Of a stretch of 38,261 bases of DNA, positions 1 to 10,327 are shown piece after piece. Each line of letters opens with the position of its first letter. The first letter of the stretch is position 1. The DNA is from Rickettsia endosymbiont of Culicoides newsteadi. GTDB lineage: Bacteria; Pseudomonadota; Alphaproteobacteria; Rickettsiales; Rickettsiaceae. Position numbers and translations under genes: made by a program. The notes under the pieces were generated by a model. That model saw only the letters and a program-made list of their open reading frames with translations. It did no database searches and had not been told where the DNA came from. Location: the NCBI RefSeq assembly GCF_002259525.1, contig NZ_MWZE01000001.1:32984-71244 (forward strand), written 5' to 3'.

Positions 1-1
1 T

Positions 2-592
2 TACTACCAAATAATGGGTCTTGAAGCTGTTTATCCTAAAATGAATTTGAGTAAAAGAAATCAGGCACATAAAATATATCCTTATTTATTAAAAGATTTA
101 GAGGTAACATACTCAAATCAAGTATGGTGTTCAGATATCACTTACATAAGGTTGCAACAAGGATTTGTTTATTTGGTAGCCATTATGGATTGGCACAGTC
201 GTTATATACTTAGCTGGCGGGTATCTATTAGTTTAGAAAGTACTTTTTGTGTAGAGGCTCTTGAGGAAGCTATAGAACAATATGGTATACCAAAGATTTT
301 TAACACAGACCAAGGAGTGCAATTTACGTCTGAGCAATTTATCTGTATTTTAAAAAAATATAATATTCAAATAAGTATGGATGGCAAAGGTAGAGCTTTG
401 GACAACGTGTTTATTGAGCGATTTTGGCGTTCGTTGAAACAGGAAAAAATTTATCGAATAATTTTAACAATTGTAAAGGAGGCAAAAGCAGCTATTAAGG
501 AATATATCGATTTTTATAACCACGAAAGAATGCACCAAGCATTGGGGTATAGGACTCCTAGCTTGATGTACTATAAACAAAAAGTTGCATAA
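2..592 (+). CDS. IS3-family transposase OrfB, 5' end cut by window edge
   Basis: This is the catalytic (rve integrase-core) half of an IS3-type transposase, which cuts and joins the ends of its insertion sequence. The DDE triad is visible: Asp in WCSDITY, Asp in NTDQG, and Glu in VFIERFW, with exactly 35 residues between the second Asp and the Glu, the classic D35E spacing. The C-terminal YNHERMHQALGYRTP block is typical of the family. The reading frame is open to the first base of the window, and the upstream residues (YYQIMGLEAVYPK) match the usual IS3 linker. The ATG at 14 is therefore internal, and the N-terminal HTH part and orfA lie outside. No frameshift or stop is seen in the visible part, so this half may be functional. 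Confidence 0.9.
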   Translation, partial: YYQIMGLEAVYPKMNLSKRNQAHKIYPYLLKDLEVTYSNQVWCSDITYIRLQQGFVYLVAIMDWHSRYILSWRVSISLESTFCVEALEEAIEQYGIPKIFNTDQGVQFTSEQFICILKKYNIQISMDGKGRALDNVFIERFWRSLKQEKIYRIILTIVKEAKAAIKEYIDFYNHERMHQALGYRTPSLMYYKQKVA

Positions 593-666
593 TAGTGACA
601 ATAATAATTTCATGGGAATTATATCTCTAAATTGCTAAATTTTTGTCTAGACAAAGGAGACCACCA
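2..666 (+). mobile_element. Right part of an IS3-type insertion sequence
   Basis: The transposase is followed by about 75 bp of non-coding DNA. A plausible right terminal inverted repeat lies at about 640-666: it contains the palindrome TGTCTAGACA and ends in ACCACCA, so the outside strand would begin TGGTGGTCTCC. The left end is outside the window, so the inverted repeat and target duplication cannot be confirmed. The transposase assignment is firm; the exact right boundary is inference. Confidence 0.5.
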
Positions 667-765
667 TATTCCTTCTTACTGTTGCAACTTATTTATTCTC
701 CTCTGATAACTTAACATAAAATTTTGTCAACAGAACCTAGCTCTCTTTTATCATTTTGGCGTTAT

Positions 766-2298
766 TTAGTACGATAAATGATCCCATACATCCTGAGTCC
801 ATAAAACCATTTGACCAATTATCCCTACATTCTCTTCTTTGACTTCTGGCATTGGCGGTATTATTGCAAGGTCTTGACGAGTTTGAAACAATAATTGCTC
901 GATAGAATGCCCCGCTTCATTAGAAACTAGTAGATTATGATTTTTCCATAGCTCTGCTATCAAGCACGCCAGTTCAGAATGAATAGTTGGGACATCCTGT
1001 TTGGAACTAAAACCTACTCCTTCGACTTCAATATGATAACCTTTTTTATCTAATTCATATTTTTGTAATATTTTATCAACTTCTCTTTGAGTAGCAATTG
1101 TTTGGCGTTGAATGTAAGGGTTATTGCTGATAAATAAAATAACATAATCTTTTTGCTCACCAAGCCCCCCACTCAAAATCTTATCAACAAGAGTAACTGC
1201 AGCATCATAAGCAGTAGTAGCGGTATTAGGTCTTGAGTTATTGTTGCCCAGTTCGGTATTTATTACTTCAGCTGAGCTTCTCTGCTCCTTATTAAGGAAG
1301 TTATTTAATAAATCCTCACTCATCAGGCTTTCTGTGAGCTTTGTTTCATCTGTAGTTGCATAATTAGGATAGACTCTTCCAGGAAAGAAACCTGCAGGAC
1401 ATTCTTCTTTTGTGGTATATTGAATGAAGGGTTGTGTTAGTTCTAAAACAATATTATAACTTTTAGCAAGTGACCCCATATATTCCTTCCCTTCCTCTGT
1501 ACGAGCTGAATCTTCTCCAACTAATAAAGAAGCATCTAATTTATTGATATCCCCCTTATCTTGCCATATTTTTAGTAATTTATCGTATGTCTCTGGGTTA
1601 ATACCATCAATATTAGCCCATAATGGTCTTGCTCCGGCTAATACTAATACTGATCCATTAATTTTAATTTGTTCTATTATTTTATTATAGTAAATTATCC
1701 GTGCCAATAAGCCAATTCTAGAGGCTCCAGCAATCCAGCTTTCAGCATATTCCTGATGTTGGGGTGGTATTTCATCAATAAGCCCTAATTGTTTGGCAGC
1801 ATCAATATATTGAGAGGCATATTTAATCATCCAATTTTCATTGGTTAGTTCATTACGTTCCTGACCAACTTTACGATTAAATGCATTCTGAGCAACATAT
1901 AGTAACCAATCTTCAACATCTCGTACACTCAATTCATTAGTAGCTTTAAATAAATTTTTACGCAATAATTTAGCATCGAATTGATCAGGAGCATCTTGAG
2001 TAGCTCGAGATTTAATTAAACTTCTAGAAATTGAAGCAAATATTTTTTCTGAATTACTAGTTTTATCAAAACATGCTAGATCACGCCATAATTTTTCTGG
2101 TTGTAAATATCCGGCTAGATGAAGAATCTTTAACAAACTGTCTTGCTGAGTTGGGGAAGTGAAACCTAATCCCTTAGCAGCTATCTCAAATTTAGAAAGT
2201 TCTGACGAGCGTTTATAACCTTCATATGTTACCCCAGTAAACATCCCTGTTACTATAATAGGTAGCATCATTTTTTGTAAGAGTTTAGCTTTAGACAT
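766..2298 (-). CDS. Hypothetical protein with N-terminal membrane anchor
   Basis: I do not recognise this 510-residue protein. Residues about 10-25 (KMMLPIIVTGMFTGVTY) form a short hydrophobic stretch that could be a signal anchor, so most of the chain may lie in the periplasm. The rest is a mixed helical, soluble-looking sequence. Two segments look like cores of a nucleotide- or sugar-binding alpha/beta fold: VLVLAGARPLWANIDG near residue 218 and KDYVILFISNNPYIQRQ near residue 385. These weakly recall DUF218-like proteins, but I would not assign that. The start is ATG with AGGAT upstream. It lies between the IS3 fragment and secD, with no close operon partner. There is no truncation or frameshift, which suggests it is maintained. 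Confidence 0.75.
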   Translation of the reverse strand: MSKAKLLQKMMLPIIVTGMFTGVTYEGYKRSSELSKFEIAAKGLGFTSPTQQDSLLKILHLAGYLQPEKLWRDLACFDKTSNSEKIFASISRSLIKSRATQDAPDQFDAKLLRKNLFKATNELSVRDVEDWLLYVAQNAFNRKVGQERNELTNENWMIKYASQYIDAAKQLGLIDEIPPQHQEYAESWIAGASRIGLLARIIYYNKIIEQIKINGSVLVLAGARPLWANIDGINPETYDKLLKIWQDKGDINKLDASLLVGEDSARTEEGKEYMGSLAKSYNIVLELTQPFIQYTTKEECPAGFFPGRVYPNYATTDETKLTESLMSEDLLNNFLNKEQRSSAEVINTELGNNNSRPNTATTAYDAAVTLVDKILSGGLGEQKDYVILFISNNPYIQRQTIATQREVDKILQKYELDKKGYHIEVEGVGFSSKQDVPTIHSELACLIAELWKNHNLLVSNEAGHSIEQLLFQTRQDLAIIPPMPEVKEENVGIIGQMVLWTQDVWDHLSY

Positions 2299-2400
2299 AT
2301 TGTAAATCCTGTAGTTTAATTATTGTGTTATCCATACTAATACTATATGTCACCCCTGCTCTCTTGTCACCACTACTCATCTTGTCATACCTACTCTCTT

Positions 2401-2450
2401 GTCATACCTGCGTAAGCAGGTATCTAGATTCCCGCCTACGCGGCAATGAC
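2401..2450. repeat. R2 palindromic repeat, 50 bp
   Basis: The unit begins GTCATACCTGCGTAAGCAGG and ends CCCGCCTACGCGGCAATGAC. Each half holds its own short palindrome (CCTGCGTAAGCAGG and CCGCCTACGCGG), and the ends GTCAT/ATGAC are inverted. It is the most complete early member of a family that recurs at 10219, 22359, 23633, 23700 and 28671. Degenerate copies of the left half lie just upstream (2350-2400). Confidence 0.85.
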
Positions 2451-2483
2451 AAAAAGTCAGATGTCATGTATGGACGGTTATTA

Positions 2484-4037
2484 CTACAATCCCAGATTTT
2501 TTGGATTTTGGTATTTAATCCAAATATCAATTAACAATTTAGTAATAATAATCGCAGAAAACATCGATGATATTATACCAATAGTTAGTGTTACCGCGAA
2601 GCCTTTTATAGCACCAACACCAAACATAAAAAGTAAAAACGCCGCTATCAAAGTTGTCACGTTTGAGTCAAGAATTGTCGCAAAAGCTGATTCAAACCCT
2701 GTCCTTATAGCATACAGGTTAGATGCCCCCTTTTTAAGCTCTTCCCTTATTCTCTCATAAATGAGTACATTGGCATCAACCGCCATGCCAATCGTTAATA
2801 TTATACCAGCAATTCCCGGTAGAGTTAATGTCGCTTGGAAAAGTGACAATAAAGCTAGAATATAGAGTAGGGCTAGACTTAATGCTATATTGGCAAAAAT
2901 TCCAAGAATTCCGTACGACCAAATCATAAATATCACCACACTGGCAAAACCAATCATCCCTGCTTTCTTACCTGCCTCTATTGAGTCTGCCCCAAGATTT
3001 GGCCCTATGGTTCGTTCCTCTATTATCTTTAAAGGAGCTGGTAACGAACCAGCTCTAAGTAATAAGGCTAATTCATTGGCTGATTCAACAGTAAAATTAC
3101 CTGAAATTATACCACTTCCTCCAAGAATTGGTTCATTAATTACTGGAGCACTTAATAATTTATTATCAAGCACGATCGCAAGCCTTTTACCAGAATTATT
3201 TTTGGTTATTTCCGCAAATAATTTGCTACCAAGATTATTAAAGGAAAAAGCAACGGCTGGTTGAGTATTTTGGTTAAAAGAAGCTTGAGCAGTTATTAGC
3301 TGCTCACCACTAACAATAACTTTTTTCTTAACAACTACATAATATTCTTTTTTATCTGAATTTTCTCCTTTAACTAAGATTGAGCCAGAGGGTAAACGCC
3401 CATTTATTGCTTCTTGTATGTTGGCATTTTCGTCAACTAAATGGAAGGTTAATTTTGCAGTTTTACCAAGAATATTTTTCAGTTGTTGTGGGTTTTCCTC
3501 ACCTGGTACCTGGAGCAATATATGTTTATCGCCTTGCCTCTGTATGTTAGGCTCTTTGGTACCTGTACTATCCACTCTCATTCTAATTATTTCGATTGAT
3601 TGAGCAATTACTTTTTGCCTTAATTCGGCAAGTTTAGAATCATTATAGCTAAGCTTAATATTAGAATTATCTTGTTCTACAGTAATTTCTCGGTCAATTT
3701 TACCTAAAATCTTTTTTATTGTTTTGTAATCTTCTGGGTTTCTTAATTCAAACTGTACCATGTGATTTTTAGCAATAAGATTTTTATAGCCTACCTTATC
3801 TTCCCGTAAATATTTTCGTAAATGGTCAGTCAAACCTTCCATTACATCATTTAAATAGGCGTCAAAATCGACATCTAGCAATAGATGAGCACCACCTCTT
3901 AAATCAAGACCAAGATTTACCCTATAATTGGGTAATATTTTTGAATCTATAGTTGTAAAATTAGGTAAAGCACAAATAAATGCTCCTATTGTACATAAAA
4001 TAGACAAGAATATTTTCCATTTAGCAATATTATGCAC
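2484..4037 (-). CDS. secD: Protein translocase subunit SecD
   Basis: SecD works with SecF in the inner membrane, using the proton gradient to help SecYEG release exported proteins into the periplasm. The 517-residue length is normal for a stand-alone alphaproteobacterial SecD. There is an N-terminal membrane helix (about 8-26), the conserved LGLDLRGGAHLLLDVD block right after it, a large periplasmic P1 domain, and a C-terminal bundle of hydrophobic helices with the GMAVDANVLIYERIREEL signature. The start is GTG at 4037 with AAGGAA about seven bases upstream. It sits 2 bp downstream of yajC, so the two are co-transcribed as in most bacteria. secF is not in the window. Confidence 0.96.
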   Translation of the reverse strand: MHNIAKWKIFLSILCTIGAFICALPNFTTIDSKILPNYRVNLGLDLRGGAHLLLDVDFDAYLNDVMEGLTDHLRKYLREDKVGYKNLIAKNHMVQFELRNPEDYKTIKKILGKIDREITVEQDNSNIKLSYNDSKLAELRQKVIAQSIEIIRMRVDSTGTKEPNIQRQGDKHILLQVPGEENPQQLKNILGKTAKLTFHLVDENANIQEAINGRLPSGSILVKGENSDKKEYYVVVKKKVIVSGEQLITAQASFNQNTQPAVAFSFNNLGSKLFAEITKNNSGKRLAIVLDNKLLSAPVINEPILGGSGIISGNFTVESANELALLLRAGSLPAPLKIIEERTIGPNLGADSIEAGKKAGMIGFASVVIFMIWSYGILGIFANIALSLALLYILALLSLFQATLTLPGIAGIILTIGMAVDANVLIYERIREELKKGASNLYAIRTGFESAFATILDSNVTTLIAAFLLFMFGVGAIKGFAVTLTIGIISSMFSAIIITKLLIDIWIKYQNPKNLGL

Positions 4038-4039
4038 CG

Positions 4040-4447
4040 TTATTTTCCTTTGTCTTTTTTACTTTTATTAACAGCTATAGCTTCTTTTTTATGACGACTT
4101 GTAATATCGAGTATTGCAGATTTTAAAACTTTGATTCGTATATTTTCAGATATTTCAAGGTCTATTGTGTTGTCAGTATCGTTAATCTTGCTGACTATAC
4201 CAAAGATTCCGCTATTAGTTACTACCTCTTCGCCCTTTTTTACGCTACTCACCACACTTTCTTTCTCCTTACGACGTTTTTCTTGCGGTCTAATTAGGAA
4301 AAAATAAAATACAATGAAAATTAATACCATCGGCACCATGCTTGTTAATACTGACTGCATAGATGATTCAGGTGCTGCTGGAACTACTTCTACAGTTTCT
4401 TTGATTGATATTGTATCGTCATCTGCATAGGCATTTTCTATAAACAT
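4040..4447 (-). CDS. yajC: Preprotein translocase subunit YajC
   Basis: YajC is a small inner-membrane partner of SecDF. The 135-residue protein has one transmembrane helix (VPMVLIFIVFYFFLIRPQ, about residues 37-55), immediately followed by the family hallmark IRPQEKRRKE, then the conserved VKKGEEVVTNSGIFGIVSKI segment and a basic tail. The N-terminus (IENAYADDD) resembles the end of a signal-like segment seen in other alphaproteobacterial YajC proteins. The ATG is preceded by AGGAGA at good spacing. Its stop lies 2 bp before the secD start, which indicates a yajC-secD operon. Confidence 0.95.
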   Translation of the reverse strand: MFIENAYADDDTISIKETVEVVPAAPESSMQSVLTSMVPMVLIFIVFYFFLIRPQEKRRKEKESVVSSVKKGEEVVTNSGIFGIVSKINDTDNTIDLEISENIRIKVLKSAILDITSRHKKEAIAVNKSKKDKGK

Positions 4448-4510
4448 AATATATCTCCTGATGTTTATCTTTTACTGTAGTAAAAGTAGTTGTGTTAACT
4501 AGCAAACTAC

Positions 4511-4600
4511 GTCATTGCGAGGAGTGTGTAAACACGACGAAGCAATCCATATGATAAGCTTCATGGATTGCCACGCTCACGTACGTTCGCTCGCAATGAC
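4511..4600. repeat. R1 palindromic repeat (a/b type)
   Basis: Outer arms GTCATTGCGAG and CTCGCAATGAC are exact inverted copies. Inner arms GCAATCCA and TGGATTGC also pair. The left half carries the mini-hairpin GTGT-gtaa-ACAC. The right half has the ACGTACGT variant, which pairs less well. It lies between yajC and atpC. Confidence 0.9.
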
Positions 4601-4619
4601 AGAAGTGCCTTACCCAAAC

Positions 4620-4710
4620 CTCATTGCGAAGAGCCGCTTTACGGCGACGAAGCAATCCAGGAAAACGATAAATTTGGATTGCTTCGGGCTTCACCCCTCC
4701 TCGCAATGAC
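4620..4710. repeat. R1 palindromic repeat (a/a type)
   Basis: This second copy is 19 bp after the previous one. The left mini-hairpin is GCCG-cttta-CGGC. The inner stem is long because both halves have GAAGC next to the CAATCC core. Open reading frames of 64 codons cross it on both strands but are by-products of the repeat. Confidence 0.88.
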
Positions 4711-4737
4711 GGTAATGTTAGCTATATAATGACATAC

Positions 4738-5136
4738 TTACTCAAAACAAGCTAGTAAAGATTCGTATCTAGCTATATCTAATTTTATAATATCATTCTT
4801 TGTCTCACCCTTTTCTTCGCTTATTTCTTTTTTTAACAATACTATCTTTTCAGCTATTTCATGGGTTTGTAAGTTGTTGGTATCAACAGCAAATTCAGTT
4901 ACTATATTAACGTTGGTCTTAGTAACTTCAGCTAATCCCGAATAAACAAAATACTTTAATACAGAATTACCTACTGTTATTTTTGTTAAACCAGCTTTTA
5001 AACTAGAAATCAGTAACTCATGACCAGGTAAAACACCAAATTCTCCTAATTCTCCATGCATTGTTACTTCTTGAGCTTCCTGGTCAAATACAATACTTGT
5101 AGGTGTTACAATTTTAACCCTAATTATTTTGTTCAT
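4738..5136 (-). CDS. atpC: ATP synthase F1 subunit epsilon
   Basis: Epsilon is part of the central rotor stalk; it couples gamma to the c-ring and can inhibit ATP hydrolysis. The 132-residue protein has the N-terminal beta-sandwich with the signature GELGEFGVLPGHELLISSLK (residues about 28-47), and a helical C-terminal region rich in Lys and Glu. The start is ATG at 5136, 13 bp downstream of atpD, so it is the last gene of the atpHAGDC cluster. The gap to yajC-secD holds two R1 repeats and probably marks the end of the transcription unit. Confidence 0.95.
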   Translation of the reverse strand: MNKIIRVKIVTPTSIVFDQEAQEVTMHGELGEFGVLPGHELLISSLKAGLTKITVGNSVLKYFVYSGLAEVTKTNVNIVTEFAVDTNNLQTHEIAEKIVLLKKEISEEKGETKNDIIKLDIARYESLLACFE

Positions 5137-5149
5137 TTATGCAATCCAT

Positions 5150-6598
<1,449 letters not shown>

Positions 6599-6645
6599 TT
6601 ACCTTACATTATATTTGTCTATCTATAGTAAATTAGACCCTAATT

Positions 6646-6739
6646 GTCATTACGAGAAGCTACTTTAGTAACAACAAAGCAATCCATTTCTAATTACCTT
6701 TATGGATTGCCACGCTCACATACGTTCGCTCGCAATGAC
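6646..6739. repeat. R1 palindromic repeat between atpG and atpD
   Basis: It begins GTCATTACGAG (one change from consensus) and ends CTCGCAATGAC, with the core AGCAATCCA ... TGGATTGC. The right half is the GCTCACATACGTTCGC variant. It lies inside the ATPase gene cluster. Confidence 0.85.
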
Positions 6740-6757
6740 GGAACTGATTTACCAAAC

Positions 6758-6810
6758 GTCATTGCGAGGAGGCGTGAGCCGACGAAGCAATCCATTCGCT
6801 CACAATGAGC
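6758..6810. repeat. Half copy of R1 in the atpG-atpD gap
   Basis: A complete left half (GTCATTGCGAGGAGGC then the GGC-gtga-GCC mini-hairpin and GACGAAGCAATCCATTCGC) runs straight into CTCACAATGAGC. The second half has been deleted to its last few bases. The rest of the 234-bp gap holds nothing else that I can recognise. Confidence 0.75.
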
Positions 6811-6829
6811 ATCCAGCAACCTAATTAAT

Positions 6830-7717
6830 TTATATAGCTTCTGCTCCTGCAATAATTTCAATTAAATCCCGAGTAATTATATCTTGTCTAGACCTATTCA
6901 GCGTTAATGTTAACTTATTAATAAGCTCATCAGCATTTTTTGTGGCATTATCCATCGCTGTCATTCTAGCTCCTTCTTCACTAACTCTACTTTGTAGTAG
7001 AGCATAATTAATTTGTGCGGTTACATAAAGATTAATCATATTCAAAACAAGCCCCTCGCCTTCATATTCATAGCTTAAATACTGCTCACTTGAGTATTGC
7101 TCACTTGAAGATAGCTGCTGTTCAATTGGTAATATTTGCTGTTTAGTGGCAATCTGGGTTATAGCATTTTTACATTTATTAAAATATATCTGACAACTGC
7201 TAATTTTACCACTATCCACCATCTCCGTTATTTTATCTTTAATCTGAAATGCCAAATTATTATTATGATATTTGGGAAAATCATAATAATTGTCAATATA
7301 ATGGGAATATTGCCATTTGAATAGATCGTAGCCTTTTTTACCAATAATAATAAGCCTTACTTGTTTACCAGCATTTTCCAAATTTGCAATATCAAATTTC
7401 ACCTGTTTGAACACTGCAAAATTGAAAGAACCACATAAACCGCGTTCCGAGGTAACTACTACCAATAAATGAGGCTTATTTATATTTACATCACTTGAAA
7501 AGAATTTTTTTTCTTCTTCAGTCATATTTTGCAAATTATTCCTAGATGCTACATTAGACATTGTATTCCGCAAAATCTCAATATAATCTTCTGAGTCCTT
7601 AATTTGGCTTTTGGCTTTGGTAAATTTGGTAGCCGAGACTATTTGCATAGCCTTAGTAATTTTTTGCGTTGATTTAACACTTTTAATACGAGATCTTAAT
7701 TGCTTTAAACCTGACAT
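6830..7717 (-). CDS. atpG: ATP synthase F1 subunit gamma
   Basis: Gamma is the rotating shaft inside the alpha3-beta3 ring. The N-terminal helix (LKQLRSRIKSVKSTQKITKAMQIVSATK) and the C-terminal helix (MTAMDNATKNADELINKLTLTLNRSRQDIITRDLIEII) carry the usual conserved residues and together form the coiled-coil shaft. SERGLCGSFN is the central Rossmann-like motif. At 295 residues the length is normal. A Glu/Ser-rich insert near residue 195-210 (SSSEQYSSEQYLSYEYEGEG) varies in the family. The stop of atpA is 2 bp upstream of its start, so the pair is translationally linked. Confidence 0.95.
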   Translation of the reverse strand: MSGLKQLRSRIKSVKSTQKITKAMQIVSATKFTKAKSQIKDSEDYIEILRNTMSNVASRNNLQNMTEEEKKFFSSDVNINKPHLLVVVTSERGLCGSFNFAVFKQVKFDIANLENAGKQVRLIIIGKKGYDLFKWQYSHYIDNYYDFPKYHNNNLAFQIKDKITEMVDSGKISSCQIYFNKCKNAITQIATKQQILPIEQQLSSSEQYSSEQYLSYEYEGEGLVLNMINLYVTAQINYALLQSRVSEEGARMTAMDNATKNADELINKLTLTLNRSRQDIITRDLIEIIAGAEAI

Positions 7718-7719
7718 AG

Positions 7720-9279
7720 CTACCCAACTTTATTGTCAGTAAGAAAGTTCTGTACAAATTTTTCTAAGAAAAATTTTAACTTTTCTTCCGTTTCTTTAAT
7801 GATTTGTCCCTGATTTTTAATGGATAATAAAATATCGTTTTCTTTAAGCTTTATTTCTTGGAGTAATTTAAGCTCAAATTCTTTTACTAACTCAACAGGA
7901 ATATTATCGAGATAATTTTTCACCCCAGCATAAAGACTTACTACCTGTTCTTCAACAGAGAAGGGAGCATATTGATCCTGCTTCAATATCTCACTTAACC
8001 TTGTACCATGTGAGATAAGCTGCTTAGTTGAGCTGTCTAAATCTGAACTAAACTGAGCAAAAGCGGCTAATTCCCTAAATTGGGCTAATTCAAGTTTGAC
8101 ACTTCCTGCTACTTGTTTCATAGATTTTACTTGAGCAGCTGATCCTACCCTACTCACTGATATACCAATATTTACCGCCGGTCTGATACCTTTATAAAAT
8201 AGTTCATTCTCTAAAAAAATCTGTCCATCAGTAATTGATATAACATTGGTTGGAATATATGCAGAAACATCACCTGCCTGGGTCTCAATAATCGGCAAAG
8301 CCGTAAGAGAACCCCCACCATCTTTATCCGACATATTTGCTGCTCGTTCCAGTAACCTAGAATGTAGGTAAAATATATCTCCCGGATATGCTTCACGCCC
8401 TGGTGGTCTTCTGAGCAATAGAGAGATTTGTCTATAGGCAACAGCATGTTTACTCAAATCATCGTAAATAACTAATGCATGCATGCCATTATCACGAAAA
8501 TACTCACCAATACTACAGCCAGTGTAAGGTGCCACATATTGCAACGCAACAGGATCAGAGGCGGTGGCTGCAACAACTACTGTATATTCCATAGCCCCTG
8601 AATCTTCCAATTTTTTTACTACCTGTGCGACAGTCGACCTTTTTTGACCAATAGCTACGTAAATACAATAAATCTTATTTTTTTCATCGCCATCAAGATG
8701 AGCTTGTCTTTGGTTAATAATCGTATCGATGGCAATAGCCGTTTTTCCTACTTGCCTGTCACCAATAATTAACTCCCGCTGACCTCTACCAATAGGAATT
8801 AGGGAATCAATCACTTTGATACCCGTTTGCACCGGGTCTTTAACACTTTGTCTAGAAATGATCCCCGGAGCCTTTTCTTCTATATTCCTGTAGCTATCAG
8901 TTATAATTTCGCCTTTACCGTCAATAGGACTTGCCATACCATCAACGACCCTACCAAGCAATGCTTTACCGACTGGTACTTGTATAATCTTACCAGTTCT
9001 TTTGACCGAATCTCCTTGCTTTACTTCGCGATCGTCACCAATCAATATGATATTTACCGAGTCTGTTTCAAGATTAAGAGCAAGACCTTTCACCCCCGAG
9101 GCAAACTCAACTACCTCACCAGCTCCTACATTATCGATACCGTATACTCTAGCTATACCATCTCCAACTGTTATAACTTGCCCTACTTCTTGTAAATCGC
9201 TAAATTGTTCAATATTAGCAATTTCTTTTTTTAGTACTTCAGCAAGTTCAACAGCCTTTAATTTTTGGGAAGAACCCAT
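7720..9279 (-). CDS. atpA: ATP synthase F1 subunit alpha
   Basis: This is the non-catalytic nucleotide-binding subunit of the F1 hexamer. The 519-residue chain carries the P-loop [13 protein letters not shown] (about residues 172-184), [25 protein letters not shown], and [16 protein letters not shown], which contains the arginine that reaches into the catalytic site. The N-terminus ([17 protein letters not shown]) is the delta-binding region. ATG start at 9279. It is 2 bp upstream of atpG; the ~100 bp upstream, to atpH, holds a half R1 repeat. Confidence 0.97.
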   Translation of the reverse strand: MGSSQKLKAVELAEVLKKEIANIEQFSDLQEVGQVITVGDGIARVYGIDNVGAGEVVEFASGVKGLALNLETDSVNIILIGDDREVKQGDSVKRTGKIIQVPVGKALLGRVVDGMASPIDGKGEIITDSYRNIEEKAPGIISRQSVKDPVQTGIKVIDSLIPIGRGQRELIIGDRQVGKTAIAIDTIINQRQAHLDGDEKNKIYCIYVAIGQKRSTVAQVVKKLEDSGAMEYTVVVAATASDPVALQYVAPYTGCSIGEYFRDNGMHALVIYDDLSKHAVAYRQISLLLRRPPGREAYPGDIFYLHSRLLERAANMSDKDGGGSLTALPIIETQAGDVSAYIPTNVISITDGQIFLENELFYKGIRPAVNIGISVSRVGSAAQVKSMKQVAGSVKLELAQFRELAAFAQFSSDLDSSTKQLISHGTRLSEILKQDQYAPFSVEEQVVSLYAGVKNYLDNIPVELVKEFELKLLQEIKLKENDILLSIKNQGQIIKETEEKLKFFLEKFVQNFLTDNKVG

Positions 9280-9324
9280 AATTATTTACCTCGTAAATCT
9301 TATTTAATAATTTTTAATCCAAAC

Positions 9325-9360
9325 GTCATTCCGAGACCACATAGTGGTCGTGGCAATCCA
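9325..9360. repeat. Half R1 repeat between atpH and atpA
   Basis: A single b-type half: GTCATTCCGAG, then the mini-hairpin GACCAC-ata-GTGGTC and GTGGCAATCCA. The second half is absent. The same mini-hairpin sequence appears in the copies at 15872 and 29174. Confidence 0.75.
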
Positions 9361-9380
9361 TTTCTAACTATCTATATAAC

Positions 9381-9929
9381 CTAAATCTTTGTAGTTTTTA
9401 AGGTTTTTATTATCTTTTTTAACATTCCATCAATAGAGTAATCCCTAACTACGCTATCATATTGTATAATAATACCACCAATAATTGACTGATTCTGACT
9501 AAATTTTATCGCAACTTTCTGCTGAAAATCAGTTTCTAAATGTTTTGTTAACCATTGTTTTTCTTCACTATGCAAAATTTTAGCAGAAGTGATTGTTACC
9601 ATCTTAATATTTCTACTTTTATTAAGTAATTGTTGGTACAATACAACTATATTTGATAAAATAGGCATACGTGAATGTTTTAGTAATATTAATAATAACT
9701 GCTTAACTGTAGATTCAACACTAAAGTTTTTTGCAATTAATTCAATTATTTTACATTTATCAATATTTTTCACTATAGGAGAAAATATCGCCTCCTTGAT
9801 TTGTGCATTATCATTGATAAGCTGATCAATAATCTTAATCTGCTCAAATATTTTATCTTCCAAAGCATTAGCTAGTGCATTATTAAATAACGCAGAAGTA
9901 TAATTTTGTACTAATTTAGTATTGATCAT
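9381..9929 (-). CDS. atpH: ATP synthase F1 subunit delta
   Basis: Delta caps F1 and ties it to the peripheral stalk. The protein from ATG 9929 has 182 residues, the usual length: MINTKLVQNYTSALFNNALANA matches the N-terminal six-helix domain, and IGGIIIQYDSVVRDYSIDGMLKKI matches the conserved C-terminal block. The frame is open further upstream to 10016, but that extra hydrophobic segment (MGSLTWFVFMALCGLLLLG) overlaps the small membrane protein in another frame and is not typical of delta, so I chose the inner ATG. It is first of the atpHAGDC order. Confidence 0.9.
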   Translation of the reverse strand: MINTKLVQNYTSALFNNALANALEDKIFEQIKIIDQLINDNAQIKEAIFSPIVKNIDKCKIIELIAKNFSVESTVKQLLLILLKHSRMPILSNIVVLYQQLLNKSRNIKMVTITSAKILHSEEKQWLTKHLETDFQQKVAIKFSQNQSIIGGIIIQYDSVVRDYSIDGMLKKIIKTLKTTKI

Positions 9930-9952
9930 TATACTGTTACATCCATAAAACT

Positions 9953-10150
9953 CTAATAAGCCAAGCAATAATAAACCACATAAAGCCATGAAAACAAACC
10001 ATGTAAGACTGCCCATAACACAGAGTGGTTGATGTTAAATGAAATAGCCATAGCCAATGCCGAGCCAAATGATACACCATGCCGCATAACGATATTTATT
10101 CGCCGCTTTCGTGGAAAAGTTTCATAATCCTCAGCATTCATCTTACTCAT
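9953..10150 (-). CDS. Small conserved membrane protein upstream of atpH
   Basis: This is a 65-residue protein with a basic N-terminus (EDYETFPRKRRINIVMRHG) and then hydrophobic residues ending HSVLWAVLHGLFSWLYVVYYCLAY. The pattern RHGVSFGSALAMAISFNINHSVLWAVLHG...WLYVVYY matches a short uncharacterised membrane protein that I recall from many bacteria. The function is unknown. It starts at an ATG with GAGGTACAGGC upstream and stops 23 bp before atpH, so it probably shares the ATP synthase transcript. It should not be taken as AtpI, which is longer and different. Confidence 0.75.
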   Translation of the reverse strand: MSKMNAEDYETFPRKRRINIVMRHGVSFGSALAMAISFNINHSVLWAVLHGLFSWLYVVYYCLAY

Positions 10151-10218
10151 TGCCTGTACCTCATATTTAAATTTAATTGCAAGTTGTTATTCTTGCTCTC
10201 TTGTCATCCGCCTCTCTT

Positions 10219-10269
10219 GTCACCCCTGCGTAACCAGGAGTCTTAGATTCCCGCCTACGCGGGAGTAAC
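10219..10269. repeat. R2 palindromic repeat
   Basis: GTCACCCCTGCGTAACCAGG ... CCCGCCTACGCGGGAGTAAC: an R2 copy with one arm partly decayed. It sits in the 177-bp gap between lpdA and the small membrane gene. Confidence 0.8.
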
Positions 10270-10327
10270 AAATAGTACTTATAACACAATCTATCCTTAC
10301 CACTAAGTATATTTAGAAAAAAATAAA

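Noticed and set aside
4512-4709. Open frames of 64 codons on both strands
   Set aside because: They lie wholly within two R1 repeats; the peptides are translations of the repeat and have no independent ribosome site.
4620-4710. R1 as a tRNA-derived element because of its cloverleaf shape
   Set aside because: The stems are the wrong length, there is no T-loop or CCA-like end, and the symmetry of the two halves points to a palindrome rather than to a tRNA.
9930-10016. 29-residue hydrophobic N-terminal extension of atpH
   Set aside because: It is the out-of-frame shadow of the small membrane protein gene and is not seen in delta subunits; the inner ATG gives the normal length.
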